DNA of 64,000 bases from Magnaporthiopsis rhizophila (taxonomy: Eukaryota; Ascomycota; Sordariomycetes; Magnaporthales; Magnaporthaceae), in assembly GCA_003049465.1 (NCBI GenBank), contig PYSS01000012.1, positions 1 to 64,000 of the forward strand. The letters run 5' to 3'. Position 1 is the stretch's first letter. Each line of letters starts with the position of its first letter. The translations under genes and the position numbers were made by a program. Positions 55,787-64,000 of the stretch are shown here, in pieces. The notes under the pieces were generated by a model, which was not told the origin of the DNA, did no database searches, and saw only the letters and a list, made by a program, of their open reading frames with translations.

Positions 55787-57095
55787 ATGGCGTCGGCGGC
55801 GACGGCGGCTCCTAGCCAGGCAGAGAAGCCGGTCGCCGTCGTGTGCGTCGGCATGGCGGGTTGGTCCCTGCCCCTGCTCTGCCTCTCTATCCAGCTTTGA
55901 GGCCCCAAGCGGTACATAGGGCCTGTACTAATGGTTTGCGCCTCCTGTGACAGGGTCCGGAAAGACCACCTTCATGCAGCGCATAAACGCACACCTCCAC
56001 GGCAAGAAGGATCCCCCCTACGTCATCAACCTCGACCCGGCAGTGCTCAACGTGCCGTTCGACAGCAACATCGACATCCGTGACTCGGTCAACTACAAAG
56101 AGGTTATGAGGCAGTACAACCTCGGCCCCAACGGCGGCATCCTCACAGCGCTCAACCTGTTCGCCACCAAGGTTGACCAGGTCATCGACCTGCTCGAGAA
56201 ACGCACGGCCAGGAACGAGGAGAACGCGGGCCGCAAGCCCATCAACCACATCCTGGTTGACACCCCCGGCCAGATCGAGGCCTTCGTCTGGTCTGCCAGC
56301 GGCACAATCCTGCTCGAATCGCTCGCCTCGTCCTTCCCCACCGTCATTGCGTACATCGTCGACACCCCGCGCACCCGCTCAACGAGCACGTTCATGAGCA
56401 ACATGCTCTACGCCTGCAGCATCCTTTACAAGACCAAGCTTCCCATGATCCTTGTTTTCAATAAGACCGACGTGGTCGATGCCTCCTTCGCCAAGGAATG
56501 GATGACCGATTTCGAGGCCTTCCAGGCCGCCCTGCGCAAGGACGAGGAGAGTAACGCTTTTGGCTCCGCAGAGGGCGATACGGGAGCCGGCGGCAGTGGG
56601 TACATGAGCAGCCTTCTCAACAGTATGAGCATGATGCTTGAGGAGTTCTACGCACACCTCAACGTCGTCGGCGTCAGCTCCATGACGGGCGCTGGAACCG
56701 ACGACTTCTTCGCCGCCGTGGCCACCAAAGCCGACGAGTTCCGCCGCGACTACCAGCCCGAGCTAGAACGCCGCCGCGAGGAGCGCGAAGAAGCCAAGAA
56801 GCTTATCCGCGAGCAGGAGCTCGAGAAGATGATGAAGGGCATGTCGTTTGCTGGAGACAGGAAGGCGGCCGCTGCCGGCAAGGGCAAGGGGCAGGAAGAG
56901 GAACAGGAAGATCCGGCAATCGCCGCGCTGGGCAAGCGGGTCGACGCTATCGACTCGGACGACTCCGCCGAGGATGACGAGATGGACAACGAGGGCCTCC
57001 AGGCGCGCTACGACGCTGCCGTGAATGATGCTCTGGCGGCTAAGAATCAGGACATCAGCTTTGCGAACTACCTGCGGCGGCAGGGGAACGAATAA
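55787..57095 (+). CDS. GPN-loop GTPase 1 (Npa3/XAB1-like)
   Basis: Two exons, 55787-55859 and 55954-57095, give 404 aa. The intron splits the P-loop codon for Gly; splicing restores 'GMAGSGKTTF' at residues 22-31. The GPN insertion is in 'YNLGPNGGILTALNLF'. 'DTPGQIEAFVWSASG' is the switch/G3 region and 'LVFNKTDVVD' the NKxD base-specificity motif. The C-terminal ~110 residues are charged and coiled-coil-like ('RRREEREEAKKLIREQELEKMMKG'), ending in an acidic segment. Gpn1 acts with Gpn3 in cytoplasmic assembly and nuclear import of RNA polymerase II. It sits beside the gene for the polymerase subunit Rpb12, convergent across 429 nt. Confidence 0.94.
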
Positions 57096-57524
57096 CCCCT
57101 TCTGTTGTGACGAAGTTAAAAGGTATTTTCAACGCACATGGATCCTGAAGGGTTTGACGGCATGCCTGGCGGAAACTCGCATCGACAGTGAGGAGAGAGC
57201 ATATGGCGGCGTTTATCTGGACTTTTTTTTTTTTTTTTTTTTTTTCTATAGATGTTTTCCCATGTGATACCAAACGTAAACCAAAAGTTCTTTCCTTCGT
57301 TAAATCTGATCTCGTGAACTCCAAACTCCTTGACCAGATTCATCACGAAAGTCTCTTGAGACACCACCTCCAGAAAGATAAGCGCATGTCATATCGCACC
57401 CGGAGTATGGTCTCAAAAGCAGCGTAAAGTCGGTCGAGGCTGTAGATTCTTGGTCCGTGGCAGTTCATTTGTCCTCATCCAATGCCTCAAAACAACTCGC
57501 CGGAATGTGCGCAGACATCGGAGC
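57096..57524. other. Convergent 3' flanks of the Gpn1 and Rpb12 genes
   Basis: Contains T23 at 57223-57245. No gene. Confidence 0.55.
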
Positions 57525-57878
57525 TTATCGCGCCTCGAATTCGATCATGCTAGAGAAGCGAGTCGAAGGTCAGTTTACTGGCGTTCCCAAGGCACCCTCC
57601 GACGCCTGTTCCGCCTCATCCCGAGGGCAGGCCACGGCGCGGCGGAACACTCACCGGGTGGTGCGATTCTTGTAGAGCACGCGGCAGCCGCACTCGGTGC
57701 AGCGAATAGCGTCGGCGCGCTTGAGCTCGAACTTGAAGCCGCAATCGCCGCAGCTGTAGAAGATGGGGGTGCCCTGGGTCGCCATTGAGCCTCCGCCGCC
57801 GCCCATGCCCATGCCGCCACTGCCGCCCATTTGCGAGCCCGAGGGCGCGGTCGGGATCTGGTATTCCTCGCGGGACAT
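57525..57878 (-). CDS. rpb12: RNA polymerase subunit Rpb12/ABC10-alpha
   Basis: Two exons, 57878-57655 and 57549-57525, give 82 aa. The second exon is only 25 nt including the stop, but it is convincing: it adds 'MIEFEAR', equal to the conserved C-terminus of Rpb12 (yeast '...LVQFEAR'), after a GTGAGT donor and CTCTAG acceptor. A single zinc ribbon is formed by C43-x2-C46 and C60-x2-C63 ('YSCGDCGFKF', 'AIRCTECGCRVLYK'). The Gly/Met-rich N-terminal ~32 residues are an extension relative to yeast. Rpb12 is shared by RNA polymerases I, II and III and helps hold the Rpb3 platform. Nuclear. Divergent from the HIT gene. Confidence 0.95.
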
Positions 57879-58615
57879 TTTTCCCGCTGTGACTAGGTGG
57901 TCGGCGATATGTGGCTATGCAGGTCGCAAGAGGGTACGTAGGCTTGATCTGACGATGCGCGCTCGTGAGCGAGTGTGATGGGTAGTGGAAGTCGGCGGCG
58001 GAGATTCTCTCAAGGCAGAACGGGATGGAAGCAAAGAATTTGGCGCCACGGCAGGGATGGGCGTGAATTAATGTTCGCCCCACACCCTCGTCTCCGATTG
58101 ATTACGTGATCCGATTCCGCGCTGGCGGAGCCTCCAAGACGGGAACGGACGGTGGCCCGAAACGGCGACTCTGGCTCGACTCTTATTTTCGGGGCATGAT
58201 GTTGACTGACGCACCCTCGACCGAGACACTGGAGGCACTCGACGGCGGACGAACAGCTAAAATTCAGAGAGACACATCGATTTCAGATCTGGAATCTAGA
58301 AACTGCTTATTGTTTGATGTTGGCGCGCCTCCAACCCTAACCCTGGTTCTACGCGTCTACGTGTGCCTCGGCCCGTCCAATTTGCTCCTATCGACCATCC
58401 CCTGACACCCGACGTCAAAATCGCCGAGGCAAGACAGCCCGGTCAACTGCTCGCTGGACAGACCAAACTGCGGGCCAAATTGCGGGCTGCGGGATCACAG
58501 CGTCGACTGCAGCACTCAGGCCCACAGAGCTGCTCGCTCGCCCACAGAGTCGTGGTCACGCGCGGGCACACACTGGTCCGTTTCTCAGCAGCGCCGCCCC
58601 CAATCGGGAGCAATC
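57879..58615. promoter_or_regulatory. Divergent promoter of the Rpb12 and HIT genes
   Basis: 737 bp between start codons. No supported ORF; the open frame 58363-59256 is a shadow of the HIT gene. Confidence 0.5.
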
Positions 58616-59206
58616 ATGGCTTTCGGCGAGGGCGAGCCCCCAGCAGGGGAAAGCTGTCCCTTCTGCAACATCTCGGCGTGCTATCCGGTATTCGACCCGC
58701 TGAGCCCGCCCGAAGCCTCGGCGGACTCGCTCAGCCCCGAGAAGACAAGTCCGGATCCGGCAACCTTTGTGCTGCTGTCGACGCCGCTCCTGGTCGCGTT
58801 TCTGGACATCATGCCGCTATCGCGCGGCCACATACTACTATGCCCGCGCGAGCACCGGCCCAAGCTGACGGCGGTGACGGCGGAGGAGTCGCGCGAGCTG
58901 GGCTTTTACGTCCGGGTCCTCTCCGAGGCCGTGGTGCGCGCCACAGGCGTCTCGGACTGGAACGTTGTTCAAAACAACGGCGCTGCTGCCGCCCAGGTGG
59001 TGCCTCACATGCATTTCCACATCATACCCCGCCCGGAACTCAGGGAACAGGGCAAATGGAGCGACCGTTTCACAATGTTTGGCCGCGGCACCCGGTCCGA
59101 GCTCGACGACGACGACGAGGCGGTGGATCTCGCGCGGAGGATACGAGAATCTGTCGCCAAGACGCTTCGGGAAGAGGCCGGCAATCAACCAAAGCCGAAA
59201 CTGTAG
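58616..59206 (+). CDS. HIT-domain nucleotide-binding protein
   Basis: Single exon, 196 aa. 'ESCPFCNI' near the N-terminus is the first element of HIT proteins. After an insert of ~30 residues (Pro/Ser-rich) come 'LSRGHILLCPREHRPKLTAV' and 'WNVVQNNGAAAAQVVPHMHFHIIPR'. In that last segment H-x-H-x-H holds the nucleophilic middle His. A C-terminal charged helix follows. HIT proteins hydrolyse phosphoramidate or dinucleoside polyphosphate bonds of nucleotides. The C-terminal extension after the triad is longer than in the minimal Hint fold. Exact substrate unknown. Cytosol or nucleus, no targeting signal seen. Confidence 0.92.
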   Translation: MAFGEGEPPAGESCPFCNISACYPVFDPLSPPEASADSLSPEKTSPDPATFVLLSTPLLVAFLDIMPLSRGHILLCPREHRPKLTAVTAEESRELGFYVRVLSEAVVRATGVSDWNVVQNNGAAAAQVVPHMHFHIIPRPELREQGKWSDRFTMFGRGTRSELDDDDEAVDLARRIRESVAKTLREEAGNQPKPKL

Positions 59207-59714
59207 CTCCAACAAGACTTTCATATTACCAGATAACCGACAACCGCCGACATTGACGGGGGCGGGCGGGAGGCCTAGGGATGACAATGGGCCACACTCT
59301 TGAGGGCTCAAGAATGGTCGTTCGCCCTACCACAAATGAATCGGAGAAGCCAGGCGAATTCAACCAGGCCGTTGAGCTAGATGCTTGCTCTTCCAAGTCT
59401 GACATCTACCATCCTTGAACGGCAATCATAGCAAGCAAGCGTCAGTCGCGAGCGAGAATCCACAACAGGCCGTTATTTTTCAGGGAGCCCTAGGGCACTA
59501 CCTAGTAATCAATTGACACAAATGTGCTGATAAGACCGAGGAACGGGAACGGTATGCAGTCATCAAACCTAATCTATTCTGTTCTCTAAACCAAAAAGCG
59601 TATGACGTGCCACTTGCTGATGTCGCTGGTGCCTGTCCAGAGGCTCTACAATCTCTATAACTCCCTCAAACTCCTGGTTTGAAGCAAAGCAAAACCCAAA
59701 TCGTCAGCTGCCCG
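59207..59714. other. Convergent 3' flanks of the HIT and HAD genes
   Basis: Nothing recognised. Confidence 0.5.
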
Positions 59715-61379
59715 TTATATCTCAACCGCCGCGCAATCCGCCGAGCCTTTGAGGACGGGGTTGACGCTGTGCTCGTCAAACTTCATGCCGAAATCGTCGC
59801 CGAGCTCCTTCCTCAGTGCCGTCTGGACGGCCTCAAACACGTTGGGGAAGACACCAAAGTTGGCCGGGTTCTCCTCGTCGTTGTCGCCGCCCTGGAACAC
59901 GCCGGTGCGGACGAGGCACGTGTTCCACCCGTACATGTTGCCTCCCACGATGTCGCTGGCTGGGTTGTCGCCGATCATGTAGATGTTCTCGGGCAGCCTC
60001 TCCTCGCTGGGCGACCCGTACAGCTCGCCCATCCACTCGGTCAGGACCTCGTCCGCGTACTTGTACGTCGCGAGCTCTGGCTTGCCGTACACCGTGCGCT
60101 CCAGGTCGACTCCGGTCTGTGATGATTACGCGAGTTTCCTACGTCAGCAAAACTGGGGCGGGTTCAAATCGAACAGAGCGCGATGAGAAAAACAGGGGTG
60201 AGCAAGTAAGCCGTGACTTACTAGCGCCTTGTACATGGCCTCTAGACCGATTCGGAAGGCACCCTGGCTCATCCGCGGAGTCGGGTGCTCGGTTGGGCAG
60301 AGCAGGTCGCCCTGGGAGAAGTAGATGGGGATCCGGTGGGAAACGGGGTCGTCCTTGCACACGGTGCCGAGCCTGCCGTTCTTGGCGCGCAGGAGGTCGA
60401 CGATGACCTGCATGTCGGTGGCGTAGTCCCGCGAGTCGGAGAAGACGAGGATGGCGTCGATGTTGGTCTTGGAAAAGTCCCTGGGACGGGCGGCCTTGCG
60501 CTCCTCGTCGGTGAAGACGCGGTAGGGCGCGATGCTCGGGTCCCAGGCGACGATGTCGTTGGGCACGACGACGTCCTTGAAGCCGTACAGCTCGGCCACG
60601 TCGCGGCACTTGGTCCCCTCACCGCCCACGACCAGGACGGTGCCGTAGTAGGCGGCCAGGGCCGACATGGGCGTGTGGCTCTGGATGAACTGGGCCGTGT
60701 CGACCTTGCTGCCCAGGATCCGGCTCAGCTGGTCGCAGCGGGCCTGCTCGGGCTTGCCGGACCCGTTGGTCAAAAAGATGTGCGGGATGGGCAGGCCGAG
60801 CTCGTTGTCGCCGTTGAGGATCTGGAGCACGCGGCGGGCCTCGGGGATCAGCCTGTCGCCGTGCACGAGCACGCCGTCGATGTCGAAGGCGAAGGCCATG
60901 TTCTTGGCCTTCTTCACCTTGGCCGCCGCCACCGTCTGGATCTGCGACGTGATGATGGCGCGTGACGACTGCAGCGCCGGCATCGCAGGGCGCGCCGGCT
61001 TGCCGCTGCCGCTGCCGTCGTCCCCGTCGGCGTTGGGGTGGTGGACCGACGACAGGCGCGACCGGCGGTGCACGCGCGGGATCGGGAGCGAGGTGCCGAA
61101 CGAGTTGCGCGAGCCGCGTCTGTCCCTCGTCGACGGCGACACGGACAGGTTGTGCATGTACTTGTCAACCTCAGACACGGCCGGGCGCGACGCCGGCACC
61201 TCGATCGGCTCGCTACCCCCATCAGGGTGGGAGATGGAGTCCCGGCTTGGGATGGGAAGAGTCGAGCCTGGCGACATGGCCTCGGCGCCGTTGGGCACCC
61301 GCCGGCTCCACGGCCTCTTGGCAGGAGGGCTGACGGGGATCGGCTGCACACCAAGGTCTTCCTCTGTGAACATGGGCAT
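59715..61379 (-). CDS. HAD-superfamily subfamily IIA hydrolase (CECR5/YKR070W-like)
   Basis: Two exons, 61379-60222 and 60116-59715, give 519 aa. The start ATG at 61379 is the first in frame; another is two codons downstream. Residues ~1-150 are a Ser/Pro/Arg-rich, probably disordered extension with phosphorylation-like motifs, followed by a basic amphipathic 'AAAKVKKAKN'. The HAD core begins with the DxD motif 'FAFDIDGVLVHGDRLIPEA' (D166 nucleophile, D168). 'PHIFLTNGSGKPE' is motif II and the C-terminal 'IYMIGDNPASDIVGGNMYGW' contains the motif IV Asp pair. This arrangement with a C2-type cap matches the CECR5 group, whose yeast member is mitochondrial and of unknown substrate. The intron lies before 'TGVDLERTVYGKP'. 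Divergent from the aldo-keto reductase. Confidence 0.9.
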
Positions 61380-62960
61380 GGTGGACGAGAATTGCAGCAA
61401 GAAGGGGAAATAACAAGCAAAAGTGAGCGCGGAAGGCTTGGATATGAGGACGAAGGCTGCTCTTTGATGATTTAGCTAACTTTGTCTATCCTTTATTTCG
61501 CTTCGATAGCAGATAAGATGATGAGGAAAGAGGGAAGATGGCGAGCCTCCAAGTTGGTCCGAGGGGCGAGCATCCTACATATACACGGCCGCTGCCGTAC
61601 CTATCACCCATCAAAGCCCGTCTCGACGTCAGGTTCCCCAACAACTCTGTCCTCGGTAGGTTATCTTCACTTACGTATCTCTACCCGCTATCCTCCACTG
61701 ACTGCTCCGCTCACCTCGCTGTCGCCGGATGTTGCGGCACTGTCGTCTCTCACATGTCACCAGCCGCTTGGTGTCCCTTGTCTTCTATCTCCTACATACC
61801 TAATTAAAAGGGGAGTCCCTTCTTGTCTTTGACTCAGGGTCTTCAAGTGCCGGGTACAACGTCATCGATTCTGCGATGCCACACCGTCCACCGAGTTCCC
61901 ATGCAAAAAGACTGGGGCGGCGAGAAAGTTGCGGGTGCACTTGAAACTGACTTCCCGGTATGCAAGACGCCGGCCCGATGCCATCACTTTGTGCCGTCCA
62001 CTCAGCAACCCGCGCCACCTTCCCAGCCGACCGTTATCTCGTCGACTGGCGGAGAGTGACTCCACCGAGCAATGTGGCAAGCTTCCAAGCCGCCACGGTC
62101 GCCAAACAGCACCGGCTTGGTTGCCGAAAAAGCCTCCTCGACTCCCTGTAGCAGGACGGTGTCAATGCTCCGCGTAAGTCGACGTTAGCTCGGCAAGCTA
62201 TCCTCGCAGTGGTCCACCTCGACCGGGTCCGCCTTTGCGGCTCCGGTTCCACCGCGGGCCCTGTTGCACAGCGTGGCAGCGCCCTAGCCAGGTGCCGCGT
62301 TTCGCGGGAACCGACCCGGCTTGTACTGCTCGGCGGGTCCATAAGACCACAAGAGATAGCGGGTATCATGCTCCATATGACATCATCAGAACCGCAACAG
62401 CACCCCCTCTGCGTGGATACCAGCCTCGACGCTTGAGTGTACAGTGTTTTCCCTTTGAGCTTTCCTTCTTTTCCATGAGGCACCTAGGTATCTATTTTAT
62501 CCCAGCCGCCAAGCCGCTTCCTGTACAACGGCCCGGCCGCCTTGGTCCTATGGTCTTGGCTCGGTGCTATCCGAGTCAGCCTGGCGAAAAGCTCTCGTTG
62601 CCAGGGCCGGTTGGCACAGTGCTTCTCCATTGTCGCATCATCAGCCTCCATAGAATTCTCCGGTCCCGTGGAGCTGCGAGACCTAAAGAGCCTTCTAAGG
62701 CGGTCGATGAAGACCCTGAAAAGTCTGCAAAAGGCTTTGCTACCATGATGTCAGGAATGCCTGATATCATGCTGCGCGGTTTTTCTTTTTCTTTTGTTGG
62801 GCAAGTTTCAACCGCGACATCGGCCCCTCTCCTCAACATTCCTGTTTCGGGGCATCAACTGGTATCGCTTGGTTATTTCCCGCACCGGCGCCAGCAAACC
62901 ACAAGCCACTCGAGATATCCATTTTGAAAATAGAGGAACACGAAAAGAAGGAATTGCACC
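61380..62960. promoter_or_regulatory. 1.6-kb region between divergent HAD and aldo-keto reductase genes
   Basis: No supported ORF. A near-match to the cluster palindrome (TTTCGCGGGAA) occurs at 62300-62310; one mismatch and no partner, so of doubtful meaning. Confidence 0.45.
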
Positions 62961-63950
62961 ATGCCGGCTTCTTTGTCCAACATGAAGTTCAGGCTGAACA
63001 ACGGCGTCGAGATGCCCGCCGTCGGGTTCGGGACCTTTGCGGCGTCAGAGTCGACGCCCGACGGATCCTACAGGGCCACCAAGGCGGCTCTCGAGGCCGG
63101 CTACAGACACCTCGACTGCGCCTGGTTCTACAAGAACGAGGCCGAGATCGGGAGGGCCATCCGCGACTTCCTGGCCGAGACCCCTTCCGTGTCGCGCGCC
63201 GACCTCTTCGTGTGCACAAAGGTCTGGAACCACCTGCACGCGCCCGAGGACGTGGCCTGGTCGCTGCAGAACTCTCTCGAGGCGCTCGGGCTCGATTACG
63301 TCGACCTGTTCCTGGTCCACTGGCCCATCGCGGCCGAGCGCGACGAGCACCGGCAGCCGCGGCTCGGCCCGGACGGCAAATACATCATCAACAGCGCCCT
63401 GACCGAGGACCCGACGCCGACGTGGCGCGCCATGGAGCAGCAGCAGCGCAGCGGCAAGGCTCGCGCCATCGGCGTGTCCAACTGGACCGTCGCGGGCTTG
63501 CGCCGGCTGCTGGACAATATCGCAGAGATCAAGCCGGCCGTCAACCAGGTCGAGATCCACCCGTACCTGCCCAACGAGGAGCTTGTAGCTTTCTGCCTGG
63601 CCAACGGCGTCCTGCCCGAGGCCTACTCGCCGCTCGGTTCCCAGGACCAGGTGCCGCACACGGGCGAGCGCGTGCGCGACGACCCGCGCCTCAACGAGAT
63701 CGCGCGCCGCAGCGGCCTGTCGCTCGCCCAGCTCCTGCTGGGCTGGGGCGTCCGTCGCGGATACGCAGTGCTGCCTAAGAGCAGCACCCCGGCCCGCATC
63801 GCGTCCAACCTCGACGTGCCTGCGCTCTCTGACGCCGACTACGAGGACGTCTGGAAGGTTGCCAGGGGCCGAAAGCCGACCCGTTTCGTTAATATGAAGG
63901 ACACTTTTGGCTTTGACCTCTGGCCCGAGGAGGCGGAGGCGTCGGTATAG
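62961..63950 (+). CDS. Aldo-keto reductase
   Basis: Single exon, 329 aa. The (beta/alpha)8 NADPH-dependent reductase is recognised by 'MPAVGFGTF', the catalytic tetrad D52, Y57 ('GYRHLDCAWFYKNEAEIG'), K87 ('LFVCTKVWN') and H120 ('DLFLVHWP'). Further cofactor-site motifs are 'AIGVSNW', 'VNQVEIHPYLPNEEL' and 'YSPLGSQDQ', and 'VLPKSS' binds the adenosine phosphate. A ~20-residue insert after H120 (rich in D/R/G) is common in fungal AKRs acting on sugars or glycerol-type aldehydes. Substrate cannot be fixed from the sequence. Cytosolic. The ATG at 62961 is preceded by a good leader (CACC). Confidence 0.94.
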   Translation: MPASLSNMKFRLNNGVEMPAVGFGTFAASESTPDGSYRATKAALEAGYRHLDCAWFYKNEAEIGRAIRDFLAETPSVSRADLFVCTKVWNHLHAPEDVAWSLQNSLEALGLDYVDLFLVHWPIAAERDEHRQPRLGPDGKYIINSALTEDPTPTWRAMEQQQRSGKARAIGVSNWTVAGLRRLLDNIAEIKPAVNQVEIHPYLPNEELVAFCLANGVLPEAYSPLGSQDQVPHTGERVRDDPRLNEIARRSGLSLAQLLLGWGVRRGYAVLPKSSTPARIASNLDVPALSDADYEDVWKVARGRKPTRFVNMKDTFGFDLWPEEAEASV

Positions 63951-64000
63951 GTGTTGCCCAACCAAAGAGTTGGACCAGCGCTTTTGGATACTGTATGTAC

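Noticed and set aside
60285..60965. 226-codon plus-strand frame within the HAD gene
   Set aside because: Antisense shadow; Val/Asp/Gly/His-rich without motifs.
62300..62310. TTTCGCGGGAA as a fifth cluster-regulator site
   Set aside because: One mismatch to the palindrome, single copy, and 23 kb away from the cluster between unrelated genes.

Overview
The window is nuclear DNA from a filamentous ascomycete, most likely a Sordariomycete. Genes are GC-rich and mostly split by short introns (about 50-110 nt) with GT-AG borders. The protein families are typical of such fungi: a PTH11/rhodopsin-type membrane protein, a GMC oxidoreductase, a Dal5-type MFS carrier, a Zn2Cys6 regulator and ChAPs/exomer. 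Some stretches look decayed or repeat-induced-point-mutation (RIP)-like. There are no bacterial operons and no CRISPR. All functions were assigned by eye from translated motifs, without database searches.

Layout. 1-5.2 kb: a truncated membrane-protein gene at the contig edge, a secreted Ser/Thr-rich protein with a Cys-rich C-terminus, and a seven-helix rhodopsin-like protein. 5.2-9.6 kb: no gene seen. 9.6-11.5 kb: a secreted GMC oxidoreductase. 11.5-17.6 kb: mostly gene-free, with one small orphan ORF and a frameshifted phosphotransferase (APH-fold) pseudogene. 17.6-29 kb: an accessory island of orphan genes, tandem repeats, a decayed retrotransposon gag, AT-rich patches, and an assembly gap bordered by poly-C.

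29.2-39.1 kb holds the most interesting set: an MFS anion:cation symporter, a PrpF/aconitate-isomerase-family protein, a Zn2Cys6 regulator and a mitochondrial tricarboxylate carrier. A palindrome of the form TTCC(C)GCGGGA(A/T) lies upstream of the MFS gene, twice upstream of the PrpF-like gene, and in the divergent promoter between regulator and carrier. The gene content resembles the Ustilago itaconate/trans-aconitate cluster without its decarboxylase, so I propose a co-regulated tricarboxylate (aconitate-type) transport and isomerisation module.

39.7-64 kb is dense, ordinary housekeeping sequence: an acyl-protein-thioesterase-like hydrolase, ChAPs/exomer subunit, Hir3 histone chaperone subunit, coactosin, a ubiquitin E2, Cwf19 splicing factor, Gpn1 GTPase, RNA polymerase subunit Rpb12, a HIT protein, a HAD-IIA phosphatase and an aldo-keto reductase. 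Many of these are arranged as divergent or convergent pairs.
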